Shown here piece by piece: positions 1 through 7,209 of a DNA stretch of 11,582 nucleotides. Source of the DNA: Planctomycetaceae bacterium. GTDB lineage: Bacteria; Planctomycetota; Planctomycetia; Planctomycetales; Planctomycetaceae. The notes under the pieces are model-generated. The model was not told where the DNA came from and did not search any database. It saw nothing but the letters and a program-made list of their open reading frames with translations. The stretch spans positions 1 through 11,582 of the forward strand of contig DLVV01000467.1 of assembly GCA_003445035.1 (NCBI GenBank). Reading direction: 5' to 3'. Position 1 is the stretch's first letter, and each line of letters opens with the position of its first letter. The translations under genes were made by a program, and so were the position numbers.

Positions 1-606
1 CTTGCGGTTGCCGTCGATCACCGGACAACTGTCGACCAGGTACAGCGTGTTTTCGTCGGGAGAGAGATGGATGCCGTTGGGCCGTTGAATCTCGGGTTGT
101 GTCAGGATGCGGGTCACCGATCCGTCGGTGTCGATGCGATAGACGCTGTCGTGATCCAGTTCCATCGTTGCCCGATCTCCGTAGCAGGGATCGGTGAAGA
201 AAATCTGGCCGTTACTCCTGGCGGCGACGTCGTTGGGCGCGTTGAACCGCTTTCCGTCAAAACTGTCGGCCAGGATCTCGACCTCGCCGGTGGCCAGATC
301 GGTACGGGTCATTCGCCGTCCGCCGTCGTCATCACCGTGTTCGTTGCCCTCGCAGGCCAGCAAACGTCCTTCCGCGTCCAGCAGCAACCCGTTGGCTCGG
401 CCGCTCGGTTCGCGGAAGACCTCGAAGCCCTCGACACCGGGTGTGTACGTCAGGATGCGGTTGTTGGCGATGTCGCTGAAATAGACGGTGCCCTCGACGG
501 TGCAGGCCGGCCCCTCGAGGAACGAGACGGCGGTGGCCGGTGCCACGTCGGCACCCTCGGTGTGGTAACCGGCCGGGAGTCCGACGGAGTGATGGTCGAT
601 TGTCAT
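1..606 (-). CDS. SMP-30/gluconolactonase-family protein, 3' end outside window
   Basis: Only the first 202 codons are present; the gene runs off the left edge. The family forms six-bladed beta-propellers that hydrolyse sugar lactones or related esters using one divalent metal. I translated the minus strand by eye. The protein shows the family signatures: FLEGPACTVEG with Glu31 (metal-ligand position), FNAPNDVA near residue 121 with Asn125, FFTDPCYG near 136, and RPNGIHLSPDENTLYLVDS at 175-193. No signal peptide is visible, so it is probably cytoplasmic. The ATG start at 606 has a modest AGGA about 11 nt upstream. The only upstream in-frame sequence before a stop is 15 codons, because the stop of the upstream ACT-domain gene lies in the same frame. 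The 45-nt gap suggests one transcript with that gene. The exact substrate is unknown; the family also includes Drp35-like lactonases. Confidence 0.88.
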   Translation of the reverse strand, partial: MTIDHHSVGLPAGYHTEGADVAPATAVSFLEGPACTVEGTVYFSDIANNRILTYTPGVEGFEVFREPSGRANGLLLDAEGRLLACEGNEHGDDDGGRRMTRTDLATGEVEILADSFDGKRFNAPNDVAARSNGQIFFTDPCYGDRATMELDHDSVYRIDTDGSVTRILTQPEIQRPNGIHLSPDENTLYLVDSCPVIDGNRK

Positions 607-651
607 CAGAAGCAGGTCCTGGGTGAGAGAATGCGGCAAGATCGCCGCGGC

Positions 652-1152
652 CTAAAAGAACTCGTCATCGCGGAGCAGGTCGTCTTCGCTGATCAGGCGG
701 TGGCCGGTGTCGGCGAGCAATTCGAGTCCCCGCTCGATGTCGTCGACGTAAAGGGCGATGCCTCCACGCCCGTCGCGGCGGTAGAGCATGGGGTAGGTGT
801 AGGAGATGTTGATTTCGGACTGCAGCAGGGTCGAGCAGACGGCCAGGAACGGCTGAGGGGCCTCGGGCAGTTCGACGCCGATGATGTCGGTCTCGATGAA
901 CGAGTAGCCGCCCAACTGCAGCAATTCGCGGGCGCGTTCGAAGTTGTCGAACATCAACCGCACCACGGCGCAATCGACACTGTCAACGATCGAGAGGGCG
1001 ATGATCCGCAGGTCGTCGCGTTCCAGGCGGCGCATCAGGTTGTGCAGCCGTCCGACACGGTTTTCCATGAAGACGCAGAACTGACGCAGGCAGGGCCAGT
1101 CGCGGCCGTGCAGCGTTTCCGGATCGGTGTACGTTTCGCCCCCGTCGCTCAT
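652..1152 (-). CDS. Small protein with two ACT domains
   Basis: This 166-residue protein has no catalytic domain. It reads as two ACT modules in tandem, roughly residues 20-96 (starting CLRQFCVFMENRVGRLHNLM) and 100-164. ACT domains bind small ligands, usually amino acids, and control enzymes or transcription. The 'FMENRVGRLHNLMRRL' segment matches the usual beta1-alpha1 ligand-binding turn (xNxxGxL). I chose the ATG at 1152 because AAGGAG lies at 1165-1170, 12 nt upstream. The open frame extends to 1239, but those extra 29 codons look non-coding (Arg-rich, unlike the family) and cover the promoter region. Its downstream neighbour is the SMP-30-type gene, 45 nt away, and a divergent promoter is proposed at 1240-1269. 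The bound ligand and partner are unknown. Similar stand-alone ACT proteins are sometimes annotated as acetolactate synthase small-subunit-like, but the fit to IlvH/IlvN is weak. Confidence 0.8.
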   Translation of the reverse strand: MSDGGETYTDPETLHGRDWPCLRQFCVFMENRVGRLHNLMRRLERDDLRIIALSIVDSVDCAVVRLMFDNFERARELLQLGGYSFIETDIIGVELPEAPQPFLAVCSTLLQSEINISYTYPMLYRRDGRGGIALYVDDIERGLELLADTGHRLISEDDLLRDDEFF

Positions 1153-1220
1153 CGACTGCCGGTTCTCCTTGACGACTCCGAGCCTTGCGGTGTCTCTCTC
1201 GAGGCCGGGTCGCCGCTTGC

Positions 1221-1249
1221 CTGACGTCCCGCGATTCACACTCTAGGAT
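1221..1249 (+). promoter_or_regulatory. Candidate sigma-70 promoter for the HAD gene
   Basis: CTGACG (1221-1226) and TAGGAT (1244-1249) are separated by 17 nt, giving four and four-to-five matches to the consensus boxes. The predicted start near 1256 leaves a leader of about 33 nt before the ATG at 1289. It faces the minus-strand promoter and shares its -10 region, so the two could exclude each other. Confidence 0.4.
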
Positions 1250-1269
1250 AGCTGCGAAGAGAGTGTCAA
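1240..1269 (-). promoter_or_regulatory. Candidate sigma-70 promoter for the ACT/SMP-30 pair
   Basis: On the minus strand a perfect TTGACA (1269-1264) is followed after 18 nt by TAGAGT (1245-1240), four of six matches to TATAAT. Transcription would start near 1233, leaving a leader of about 80 nt before the ATG at 1152. The -10 overlaps the -10 of the candidate plus-strand promoter. This comes from pattern reading only. Confidence 0.45.
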
Positions 1270-1288
1270 TTCGCCAACGAGACGTCAG

Positions 1289-1912
1289 ATGACAATACGC
1301 AGTGTCGTTTTCGACATGGGCCGGGTCCTGGTCCACTTCTCGCACGACCGGATGTTCGAGGCGATGGGTGAGGTCTGCGGTTCGACGGGGCAGCAGATCC
1401 GGGATTGGCTGTGGGACTCGGGTCTTCAGCAGCGGTTTGAGAAGGGGGAGATCGACGCGCAAGCGGTGCGGGAGGAGCTCGAGCGGCAGGCCGGTTGTGC
1501 GATTGACCAGGATGCGCTGATGCATGCCGCCTCGGACATCTTCACGCTCAACGAACCCCTGCTGCCGCTCATCGATCGTCTCAGGGAGGCCGGCCTTCGC
1601 CTGGTCGTGCTCTCCAACACCTGTCCCCCTCACGTGGAATGGATCACCCGTCACTGGGACGTGCTCGAACGGTTCGATGCCCGGGTGTTCAGTTACGAGG
1701 TGGGGGCGATGAAGCCCGGGCCGGAGATTTATCGGGTGGCTGTCGCGGAGGCCGGGTGTGAGGCGGAGGAGTGTTTTTTCATCGACGATTTGGCCGAGAA
1801 CGTCGAGGCGGCCAGACGCGAAGGTCTGAGCGGAGCGGTCTTCGTCGGTGTCGAACCGTTGCGGGTGGCGTTGATTGACGCTGGAGTCTCGGCCGCTTGC
1901 GGGTCTGACTGA
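1289..1912 (+). CDS. HAD-superfamily phosphatase, YihX-like
   Basis: This 207-residue protein is a cytoplasmic haloacid dehalogenase-type hydrolase, probably a sugar-phosphate phosphatase. All four HAD motifs are visible. Motif I is VVFDMGRVLV with nucleophile Asp9, motif II VVLSNT with Ser109, motif III GAMKPGPEIY with Lys142, and motif IV FFIDDLAENVEAA with Asp166 and Asp167. A helical cap lies between motifs I and II (about residues 17-85), as in subfamily IA. The second Asp of the usual DxD is Gly11, as in the YihX/glucose-1-phosphatase-like branch (DLGNV/DLGGV), so this is not damage. The length is normal for the group (about 200). The Shine-Dalgarno is weak; I keep the ATG at 1289 because the FDMG strand begins seven residues later, as usual. 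It is transcribed divergently from the ACT gene. The natural substrate is not determined by sequence. Confidence 0.88.
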   Translation: MTIRSVVFDMGRVLVHFSHDRMFEAMGEVCGSTGQQIRDWLWDSGLQQRFEKGEIDAQAVREELERQAGCAIDQDALMHAASDIFTLNEPLLPLIDRLREAGLRLVVLSNTCPPHVEWITRHWDVLERFDARVFSYEVGAMKPGPEIYRVAVAEAGCEAEECFFIDDLAENVEAARREGLSGAVFVGVEPLRVALIDAGVSAACGSD

Positions 1913-1971
1913 GAGACGAGTATATTGGGGCGGTCGGGAGGGCCTATCTTTCCCACTTTGCCGTATACAAT
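1897..1971 (+). promoter_or_regulatory. Candidate promoter elements before the Cys/His secreted-protein gene
   Basis: Two possible -10 boxes lie between the HAD stop and the ATG at 2016. TATATT (1921-1926) has TTGCGG (1897-1902) 18 nt upstream, inside the end of the HAD gene. TACAAT (1966-1971) sits inside TATACAAT but lacks a convincing -35. The AT-rich stretch stands out in this GC-rich DNA. I cannot choose between the two. Confidence 0.35.
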
Positions 1972-2015
1972 TTTGTGTTCCCCGGATGGACCACGTTTCC
2001 GCAGGAGATACCTCG

Positions 2016-2564
2016 ATGACACGTTCAGCTCACTGGCGCACCCGCCTGCTCAACACCACCCTCGCCGCCGTCCTGCTGGTCGGCGTCTCCCTGGCCGCGG
2101 CCAAGGGCAAGGGCATCCTGTTCCCCGACTGGTCCGGACCGACCGCGGGCAGCTACGACAAGCCCTCGGCCGAGCTCGGCAAGAAGGTCAGCAAGAAGCG
2201 GCCCTGGAGCGTCGAGACGGTTCAGAGCTCGATCCTGGGCAAGACGCTTTCGGGCAAGCCGGCCTCGGTTGTCGGCGAGATCATCGACTTCTCCTGCTAC
2301 ATGCAGGTTGGCAAGCACGGCGACAAGCACCGTGGTTGTGGTCAGAAGTGCGCCGCGGCCGGCCAGCCGATCGGGCTGTTGGCCAAGGACGGTTCGATCT
2401 ACCTGCTGATCGACGAAGAGCACAACTCGCGTCGTGACGGCCTGACGTCCTTCCGCAAGCAGGCGATCGCGCACATGGCACATGTCGTCCGTGTCAACGG
2501 GACCTACTCGGAGGTCGAGGGCCAGAAGGCCATCTACGTCCAGGGCACGGTCAAGAAGAAGTAG
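2016..2564 (+). CDS. Exported Cys/His-motif protein of unknown function
   Basis: This 182-residue protein begins with an export signal: basic residues (HWRTR), a hydrophobic stretch at about 11-28 (TLAAVLLVGVSLAAA) and a likely cut near Ala29. The rest is Lys-rich and probably acts in the periplasm or cell envelope. A central cluster, DFSCYMQVGKHGDKHRGCGQ followed by KC, spaces the residues Cys94-x10-His105-x2-Cys108-x3-Cys112, which could bind a metal or form disulfides. It is followed by GLLAKDGSIYLLID (120-133) and a C-terminal strand pattern (VVRVNGTY to YVQGTV, 157-178) suggesting a small beta-barrel/OB-like fold. I recognise the general CY...H..C...C-GxPxGLL pattern from uncharacterised exported bacterial proteins but know no function. 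The start is set by AGGAG at 2003-2007, 8 nt from the ATG, although the frame opens further upstream. An intrinsic terminator follows, then a di-heme protein gene. Confidence 0.8.
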   Translation: MTRSAHWRTRLLNTTLAAVLLVGVSLAAAKGKGILFPDWSGPTAGSYDKPSAELGKKVSKKRPWSVETVQSSILGKTLSGKPASVVGEIIDFSCYMQVGKHGDKHRGCGQKCAAAGQPIGLLAKDGSIYLLIDEEHNSRRDGLTSFRKQAIAHMAHVVRVNGTYSEVEGQKAIYVQGTVKKK

Positions 2565-2570
2565 TCTTCT

Positions 2571-2593
2571 GCGATTGGCCTCAATCGTTTTTT
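2571..2593 (+). terminator. Short intrinsic terminator
   Basis: CGATTG (2572-2577) and CAATCG (2582-2587) form a 6-bp stem with loop GCCT, followed directly by six T residues (2588-2593). It starts 7 nt after the stop of the Cys/His protein gene. The stem is short and only moderately GC-rich, so read-through into the di-heme gene is possible. Confidence 0.6.
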
Positions 2594-2661
2594 GCCGTCG
2601 GCTGGAGAACACCGGCCGGCGGTGGTGGTTGCGTGGTTCGGTATCCGGAGAGAATGGGGCG

Positions 2662-3747
2662 ATGAAGAATTCGTCGCGTGGGGTGACGGGGGTTGGTGTT
2701 CCCCTGTTGTGTTTGGCGGCATTGTTCGCCGGGTCGATGACCTTGCCGGATGCCGTGACGCAACCGGCGGTGGCGGCCGAGGCTGAAGAGGAGCCGGATG
2801 TTCCCTTCGGGTTGCCTCCGGTGTTTTTCCCCGAGGACAACCCGTACTCGTCGGCGAAGGTCGAACTGGGCCGCCTGTTGTATTTCGACAAGCGGCTCAG
2901 CACCGACAACACCGTGGCCTGTGCGACGTGCCATGCCCCGTCCAAGGGCTACACCGACGCCGCCCCGGTCTCGACAGGGATCAATGGTCAGAAGGGTGGC
3001 CGCAGCGCTCCGACGGTGATCAACCGGGCCTATTCGACGCGGCAGTTCTGGGATGGCCGGGCTCCTTCGCTGGAAGCCCAGGCTGTGGGACCGATCGCCA
3101 ACCCGATCGAAATGACCAATCTGAAGACCGAGAAGGCGGCCCACGGCGCGGTCGTGGCTCGCCTGAAGAAGATCAAGGGCTACCAGGGCCGCTTCGCCAA
3201 GGTCTTCGGGACCAAGGACTTCACGATTGACCATGTCGGCAAGGCCATCGCCACGTTCGAACGCACCGTGCTCTCGGGCAACTCGCCCTACGACCGGTAC
3301 GTCAATGGAGACAAGAAGGCTCTCAACGCGTCCCAGGCTCGTGGCTTCACCATCTTCTTCAAGAAGGCCGCCTGCGACAGCTGCCACCTGGGGTTCAATT
3401 TCACCGACGGCTCATTCGAGAACGTTGGCATCGGAATGGACAAGCCGAAGCCCGATCTGGGACGGTTCGTGGTCACTGGCAAGGCCACCGACAAGGGCTC
3501 GTTCAAGACGCCGACGTTGCGCGAGATCGAGCACACCGGACCGTACATGCACGACGGTCGGTTCAAGACGCTCGAGCAGGTGGTCGAGCATTACGACAAG
3601 GGGGGGATCAAGAATCCCAACCTGGATCGTCGGGTGAAACCACTGAAACTGACCAAGCAGGACAAGAAGGACCTGGTCGCCTTTCTCAAGGCACTTTCGG
3701 GTGAAGGCTGGCAGCACATCAAGCCGCCCAAGTCGTTTCCCCGTTAG
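2662..3747 (+). CDS. MauG/cytochrome-c-peroxidase-like di-heme protein, exported
   Basis: This 361-residue c-type di-heme protein has a signal peptide (hydrophobic at about 11-26, cut probably near AVAA, residue 39). Heme motifs are Cys87-Ala-Thr-Cys90-His91 (CATCH) and Cys238-Asp-Ser-Cys241-His242 (CDSCH), one in each of two domains. Other family landmarks are [10 protein letters not shown] (115-124), [14 protein letters not shown] with Trp130, GPIANPIEM with Glu150 and Met151, and [18 protein letters not shown] (284-301). Family members reduce peroxide or use it to make high-valent hemes that oxidise a partner. Tyr311 stands where classical enzymes have the axial Met, and the distal gating His seems replaced by Ile107; both point to the MauG-like branch. 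I chose the ATG at 2662 because the signal peptide begins there and GGAG lies 11 nt upstream; the frame stays open back to 2482 but those 60 codons are Arg/Ser-rich shadow. The substrate is unknown, and no methylamine dehydrogenase gene is present in the window. Confidence 0.9.
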   Translation: MKNSSRGVTGVGVPLLCLAALFAGSMTLPDAVTQPAVAAEAEEEPDVPFGLPPVFFPEDNPYSSAKVELGRLLYFDKRLSTDNTVACATCHAPSKGYTDAAPVSTGINGQKGGRSAPTVINRAYSTRQFWDGRAPSLEAQAVGPIANPIEMTNLKTEKAAHGAVVARLKKIKGYQGRFAKVFGTKDFTIDHVGKAIATFERTVLSGNSPYDRYVNGDKKALNASQARGFTIFFKKAACDSCHLGFNFTDGSFENVGIGMDKPKPDLGRFVVTGKATDKGSFKTPTLREIEHTGPYMHDGRFKTLEQVVEHYDKGGIKNPNLDRRVKPLKLTKQDKKDLVAFLKALSGEGWQHIKPPKSFPR

Positions 3748-3844
3748 TCCGCATTGAGTCCGACGGCGACCGCGGAGGATCGCGGACAGCCACCGGGACG
3801 CCGGGTGATCGGCGACCGGCCGGCCCAGACGGTGGATCGACCAG

Positions 3845-5236
3845 ATGGCGACACGACGGATCGTGCAGATTCTCGCCGACGGGCAGCCCGGCGAGTCACA
3901 GAAGGTCTGCGGCTGGGTACGGACCCGGCGTGATTCCAAGGCGGGCCTGTCGTTCGTGGAACTCAACGACGGCAGTTGTCTTTCGAGCCTGCAACTGGTC
4001 GTCCCGGGTGATCTGGACGGCTGGGACGATGCCGTCGGCCGGGTCACCACCGGGGCCAGCCTGCGTGTTTCGGGCACGCTCAAGGAGTCGCCGGGCAAGG
4101 GGCAGCGGGTCGAACTGGGTGTCGAGTCGCTGGAGGTGATCGGTGAGGCCGATGCTGAGAGTTATCCGTTACAGAAGAAGCGGCACAGCTTCGAGTTCCT
4201 CCGCGAAATCGCTCACCTGAGACCTCGGACCAACACGTTCGGAGCCATCGCACGGATCCGCAACGCACTCTCGGCCGCGATCCATCGCTTCTTTCAAGAC
4301 CGTGGCTTCGTCTACGTCCACACGCCGATCATCACCACCAGCGATTGCGAGGGGGCTGGTGAGATGTTCCAGGTGACGACGCTTGATCTCAAACGCCTGG
4401 CCCAGGTGCAGACCGAAATCGACTACGGACAGGACTTCTTCGGCCGGCCGGCGTCGTTGACAGTCAGTGGTCAGCTGGAGGCGGAGATCTACGCGACAAG
4501 CGTGGGAGATTGCTACACGTTCGGGCCGACGTTCCGGGCCGAAAACTCAAACACCTCGCGGCACCTGTCGGAGTTCTGGATGGTCGAGCCGGAGATGCCG
4601 TTTTACGAGCTGCCCGACAACATGGAACTGGCCGAGTCGTTTATCCGGTCGATCACGGCGGAGGTACTCGAGCGGTGTGGTGAGGACATGGAGTTCTTCA
4701 ACAAGCGGATCGACGACACGGTGCTGGCGACATTGGCCAATATCACCGACAACGAGTTCATCCGGCTGACGTACACCGAGGCGGTTGAGATCCTGGAGGG
4801 TGCGGGTCGCGAGTGGGAGTACCCGGTCCAGTGGGGACGGGATCTGCAAAGCGAGCATGAGCGGTTCCTGACCGAAGAGCACTTCGGTCAGCCCGTGATC
4901 CTCTATGACTACCCGCGAACGATCAAGCCGTTCTACATGCGTTGCAATGACGATGGAAAGACGGTCCGTGCGATGGACGTGCTGGTGCCGAGGGTGGGTG
5001 AGATCATTGGCGGGAGCCAGCGCGAGGATCGGTTGGATGTGTTGCTTGAGCGGATCACCGAGTGCGGGATGGAGCCCGAAGATTACTGGTGGTACGTGGA
5101 CCTGCGGCGGTACGGGAGTGTGCCGCATAGTGGTTTCGGGTTGGGTTTCGAGCGAATGGTTCAGTTGATCACGGGGATGAGCAACATCCGCGACTGCATC
5201 CCATTTCCGCGGACGCCCAAGAGTGCCGAATTCTGA
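3845..5236 (+). CDS. asnS: Asparaginyl-tRNA synthetase
   Basis: This 463-residue cytoplasmic class IIb enzyme charges tRNA-Asn with asparagine using ATP; its length matches the bacterial family (E. coli is 466). The N-terminal OB anticodon-binding domain spans about 1-105 ([20 protein letters not shown]). The catalytic domain has motif 1 around [20 protein letters not shown] (156-175), motif 2 [20 protein letters not shown] (230-249) and motif 3 [10 protein letters not shown] (430-439). [27 protein letters not shown] and [10 protein letters not shown] are typical of AsnRS and separate it from AspRS. The C-terminus IPFPRTP is also characteristic. The ATG at 3845 has a GGTGG about 9 nt upstream. 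No clear promoter is visible in the 97 nt before it. The last 14 nt overlap the start of the MFS gene. A stand-alone AsnRS implies direct Asn-tRNA charging here. Confidence 0.98.
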   Translation: MATRRIVQILADGQPGESQKVCGWVRTRRDSKAGLSFVELNDGSCLSSLQLVVPGDLDGWDDAVGRVTTGASLRVSGTLKESPGKGQRVELGVESLEVIGEADAESYPLQKKRHSFEFLREIAHLRPRTNTFGAIARIRNALSAAIHRFFQDRGFVYVHTPIITTSDCEGAGEMFQVTTLDLKRLAQVQTEIDYGQDFFGRPASLTVSGQLEAEIYATSVGDCYTFGPTFRAENSNTSRHLSEFWMVEPEMPFYELPDNMELAESFIRSITAEVLERCGEDMEFFNKRIDDTVLATLANITDNEFIRLTYTEAVEILEGAGREWEYPVQWGRDLQSEHERFLTEEHFGQPVILYDYPRTIKPFYMRCNDDGKTVRAMDVLVPRVGEIIGGSQREDRLDVLLERITECGMEPEDYWWYVDLRRYGSVPHSGFGLGFERMVQLITGMSNIRDCIPFPRTPKSAEF

Positions 5237-6542
5237 AAACGATCGACTGGTGACATCACAGGGCGTTGACTCGGCGGCCGATCGGCCGACCCGTGTCCGC
5301 TGGGTCGTGGCCGTGCTGCTCTCGGCCGCCGCGGTGATCGCTTACCTGGATCGCGTGGTGATTTCCAACGTGGTCAAGGAGTTGCAGAGCGAGATCGGCA
5401 TCAGCGATCGCGAGGCGGGATGGGTGCTGGCCAGCTTCGTGCTGGGCTATTCGATCATGCAGATCCCGATGGGGCGTCTTGGCGACCGGGTGGGATTGCG
5501 GTTCATCCTGCCGGGGATCGTGGTGATGTGGAGCCTGCTGACGGGCTTGACCACCGTCGTGAATTCTCTGTTGGCCTTGTGCCTGGTGCGGTTCGCGTTC
5601 GGTTTCGCCCAGGCCGGAGTGTTTCCGCTGACGGTGCCGGCGATTCGTCGGTGGTTTCCCGTCCAGGGCCGCGGGGCGGCACAGGGAATGGTCGTGTCCT
5701 CGACGCGGTTGGGCGCGATCGCGGCCATGCTGGCGGCACCGGTGATTCTCTGGCTGGGCTGGCAACAGACCTTCCTGATCTGTGGTGGCATGGGCCTGAT
5801 CTGGGCCGTGGTGTTCGTCTCGTTTTTCCGCGATTCCCCGTCCGAGCATCGGAGCGTCAACCGGTTGGAAGTCGAACTGATCGATGACGGAATGACCACC
5901 GCGTCCGGACCCAAGGCTGTCGGGCGGCTGAGCGCGAAGACACTGGCGACCAGTGCCAACATGTGGGGCATGAGCCTGGGCCAGGTGTTCGGGGCGATGG
6001 GCTACTACCTGTACATCACCTGGTTCCCGACGTATCTCCGCGAACAGTATGGGTTCAACCTGGCCGAGGCGGGGCTGTTGACCGTGCTGCCGCACGTGGG
6101 GGGCTGGGTGGGTTCGGCCATCGGCGGTCAATTGCTCGACCGGATCCTGGCGATGACCGGCAGCTTGCGATGGAGCCGCAAGGGCGTCTGGCTGGTGGGC
6201 AAGACCTGTTGTGGAATCCTGTTCCTGGTGGCGGCGCGGGTCGAAAACCCCTACGCGGCGGTGGCGATCATCGCCGTGGCGGCCTGCTGCTCGGATTCGG
6301 CCAGCCCGGCGTCGTGGGCCATGGTCACTGACGTCGGGAGAGAGCATGCGGGGGTCGTGTTTGGAGTACAGAACACCGCCGGATGCGTGGGAGCGGTGAT
6401 CTGTCCGTTGCTGGTCCCGGAGGTGGTGCGGATGAGTGGCTGGGAGGCGGTGTTGCCGGTGTTCGCCGGGATCTTCTTTCTGAGCGCGGCCAGCTGGTTG
6501 TGGGTCGATGCCCGACGACCGATCGGGGAAACGGGTGGCTGA
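5223..6542 (+). CDS. MFS transporter, anion:cation symporter type
   Basis: This 439-residue inner-membrane transporter has about 12 hydrophobic segments. Segment 1 is [20 protein letters not shown], with the YLDR signature. The loop after segment 2 carries the MFS motif [10 protein letters not shown] (84-93), and the second half has [12 protein letters not shown], common in the ACS family that moves hexuronates, glucarate, tartrate or other organic anions with H+ or Na+. The substrate cannot be read from sequence. The start is GTG at 5223, which lies inside asnS and overlaps its stop by 14 nt, suggesting translational coupling; a GTG at 5250 is an alternative start just outside asnS and would still keep every membrane segment. 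Segment 1 begins about residue 27 from the first start. No terminator is visible between asnS and this gene. Confidence 0.9.
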   Translation: MPNSENDRLVTSQGVDSAADRPTRVRWVVAVLLSAAAVIAYLDRVVISNVVKELQSEIGISDREAGWVLASFVLGYSIMQIPMGRLGDRVGLRFILPGIVVMWSLLTGLTTVVNSLLALCLVRFAFGFAQAGVFPLTVPAIRRWFPVQGRGAAQGMVVSSTRLGAIAAMLAAPVILWLGWQQTFLICGGMGLIWAVVFVSFFRDSPSEHRSVNRLEVELIDDGMTTASGPKAVGRLSAKTLATSANMWGMSLGQVFGAMGYYLYITWFPTYLREQYGFNLAEAGLLTVLPHVGGWVGSAIGGQLLDRILAMTGSLRWSRKGVWLVGKTCCGILFLVAARVENPYAAVAIIAVAACCSDSASPASWAMVTDVGREHAGVVFGVQNTAGCVGAVICPLLVPEVVRMSGWEAVLPVFAGIFFLSAASWLWVDARRPIGETGG

Positions 6543-6561
6543 GAATCCGTGATCTGGTGGG

Positions 6562-6589
6562 TGGACCGAAGATCGTGATCCGATACAAT
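6562..6589 (+). promoter_or_regulatory. Candidate promoter of the initiator tRNA gene
   Basis: TGGACC (6562-6567) and TACAAT (6584-6589) are 16 nt apart, with four and five matches to the sigma-70 boxes. The start would be near 6596, 25 nt before the mature tRNA. The bases after the -10 are very GC-rich (GGACCGCCCGG), like stable-RNA promoters under stringent control. Confidence 0.45.
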
Positions 6590-6620
6590 GGACCGCCCGG
6601 ACAACCGGATCCGGAAATGG

Positions 6621-6694
<74 letters not shown>

Positions 6695-6708
6695 CTCGAT
6701 TCCCGGGA

Positions 6709-7122
6709 TCAGACCGATTCGTACGGGGATGACAGAAAGCCGAGGTGGTGGGTGTCCGGGGCGGAATCGGGTGACTCCTCGGCAAGTTCCCCGGATGCCT
6801 GGATGTTGCGTGGGCGAAGGGGGCCCGACCGGGAGACGGAATCGGTTGTCGATCCGGACGCCCCGGTGTTCTCCGGCGGCTTCAGGCTCGATCCGGGCAA
6901 CGCGGTGAAAAGGTCACCCTCTCCCGGAACCACCGTTCCGGAAAACCGGTCGAGGATTTCCGCGTCCTCGGCACCGGTGTTCGCGGCGTCCGGGAAAACG
7001 AACGTCTGGTCAGCGGCGGCTTCGGCTTCGGTTCCGGGGTTTGATGCCTCGGGAGTATCCGGGGGCGAGGCGGATTCTTCCTGATGTTCCTGGTCGAGTC
7101 GCTCGTCGTGACCGTTTGACAC
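6709..7122 (-). CDS. Putative acidic, disordered protein
   Basis: I do not recognise this 137-residue protein and its reality is not certain. It begins with GTG at 7122. GGAG lies 9 nt upstream, a TAGAAT -10-like box sits at 7166-7161, and many codons end in G or C as in the neighbours. It is rich in Glu, Asp, Pro, Ser and Ala: about 26 acidic against 6 basic residues. It has no Cys or Trp and only one Tyr, and no membrane segment or signal peptide. Such composition suggests an intrinsically disordered protein. It follows the exonuclease gene on the same strand after 87 nt and ends 14 nt from the convergent tRNA gene. If it is not a gene, then 6695-7209 is a non-coding stretch of about 515 nt in which I see only the candidate -10. 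A plus-strand frame over the same bases (6752-7084) looks less convincing. Confidence 0.45.
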   Translation of the reverse strand: MSNGHDERLDQEHQEESASPPDTPEASNPGTEAEAAADQTFVFPDAANTGAEDAEILDRFSGTVVPGEGDLFTALPGSSLKPPENTGASGSTTDSVSRSGPLRPRNIQASGELAEESPDSAPDTHHLGFLSSPYESV

Positions 7123-7160
7123 CGCTCCGCGCTCCGCTGAAGCCTCAAGACTGTCCGAGG

Positions 7161-7166
7161 ATTCTA
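7161..7166 (-). promoter_or_regulatory. Possible -10 box before the acidic-protein gene
   Basis: TAGAAT on the minus strand matches five of six -10 positions and would start a transcript about 32 nt before the GTG at 7122. No good -35 is visible at 16-18 nt, so this is weak. Confidence 0.25.
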
Positions 7167-7209
7167 CCAGCAGCCGAGAGGGGCAGGAATCCGCCCCGAC
7201 GGAGAGTGT

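Larger units (their letters stand above)
1221..1288. repeat. Nested inverted repeats filling the divergent promoter region
   Basis: The outer arms are CTGACGTC (1221-1228) and its exact reverse complement GACGTCAG (1281-1288). The inner arms are ACACTCT (1238-1244) and AGAGTGT (1260-1266), separated by 15 nt. The left outer arm contains the plus-strand -35; the right outer arm ends at the HAD start codon. The inner arms cover the -10 or -35 boxes of both candidate promoters. The pattern would fit a dimeric repressor site or a leader hairpin, though short repeats of this kind can occur by chance. Confidence 0.45.

Noticed and set aside
67..1224. Plus-strand open frame of 385 codons
   Set aside because: It runs antisense to both the SMP-30-type and ACT genes, which have recognisable family motifs; the plus-strand product has no domain character and is a typical GC-rich shadow.
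1313..1327. Apparent loss of the second Asp in HAD motif I
   Set aside because: DxG in place of DxD is normal in the YihX-like branch; the other catalytic residues are present.
983..1654. Minus-strand open frame of 223 codons spanning the divergent promoter region
   Set aside because: It overlaps the ACT gene in another frame and lies antisense to the HAD gene; both have clear motifs.
2025..3387. Long minus-strand frames (306 and 268 codons)
   Set aside because: They lie opposite the exported Cys/His protein and the di-heme protein, which have signal peptides and heme motifs; the antisense products are Arg/Gly/Asp-rich and unrecognisable.
3769..3784. CCGCG/CGCGG inverted repeat after the di-heme gene
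   Set aside because: It is a 5-bp stem without a T run in very GC-rich DNA, so it is not supportable as a terminator.
5256..6347. Minus-strand frame of 363 codons
   Set aside because: It is antisense to the MFS transporter; its His/Arg/Gln-rich composition is what antisense of a hydrophobic GC-rich gene gives.
6701..6708. TCCCGGGA palindrome as a tRNA terminator
   Set aside because: It is too short to form a useful hairpin and has no T run after it.
6752..7084. Plus-strand frame opposite the acidic protein
   Set aside because: The Ser/Gly/Pro-rich product has no convincing ribosome site; the minus-strand frame has better start signals and lies in line with the upstream genes.
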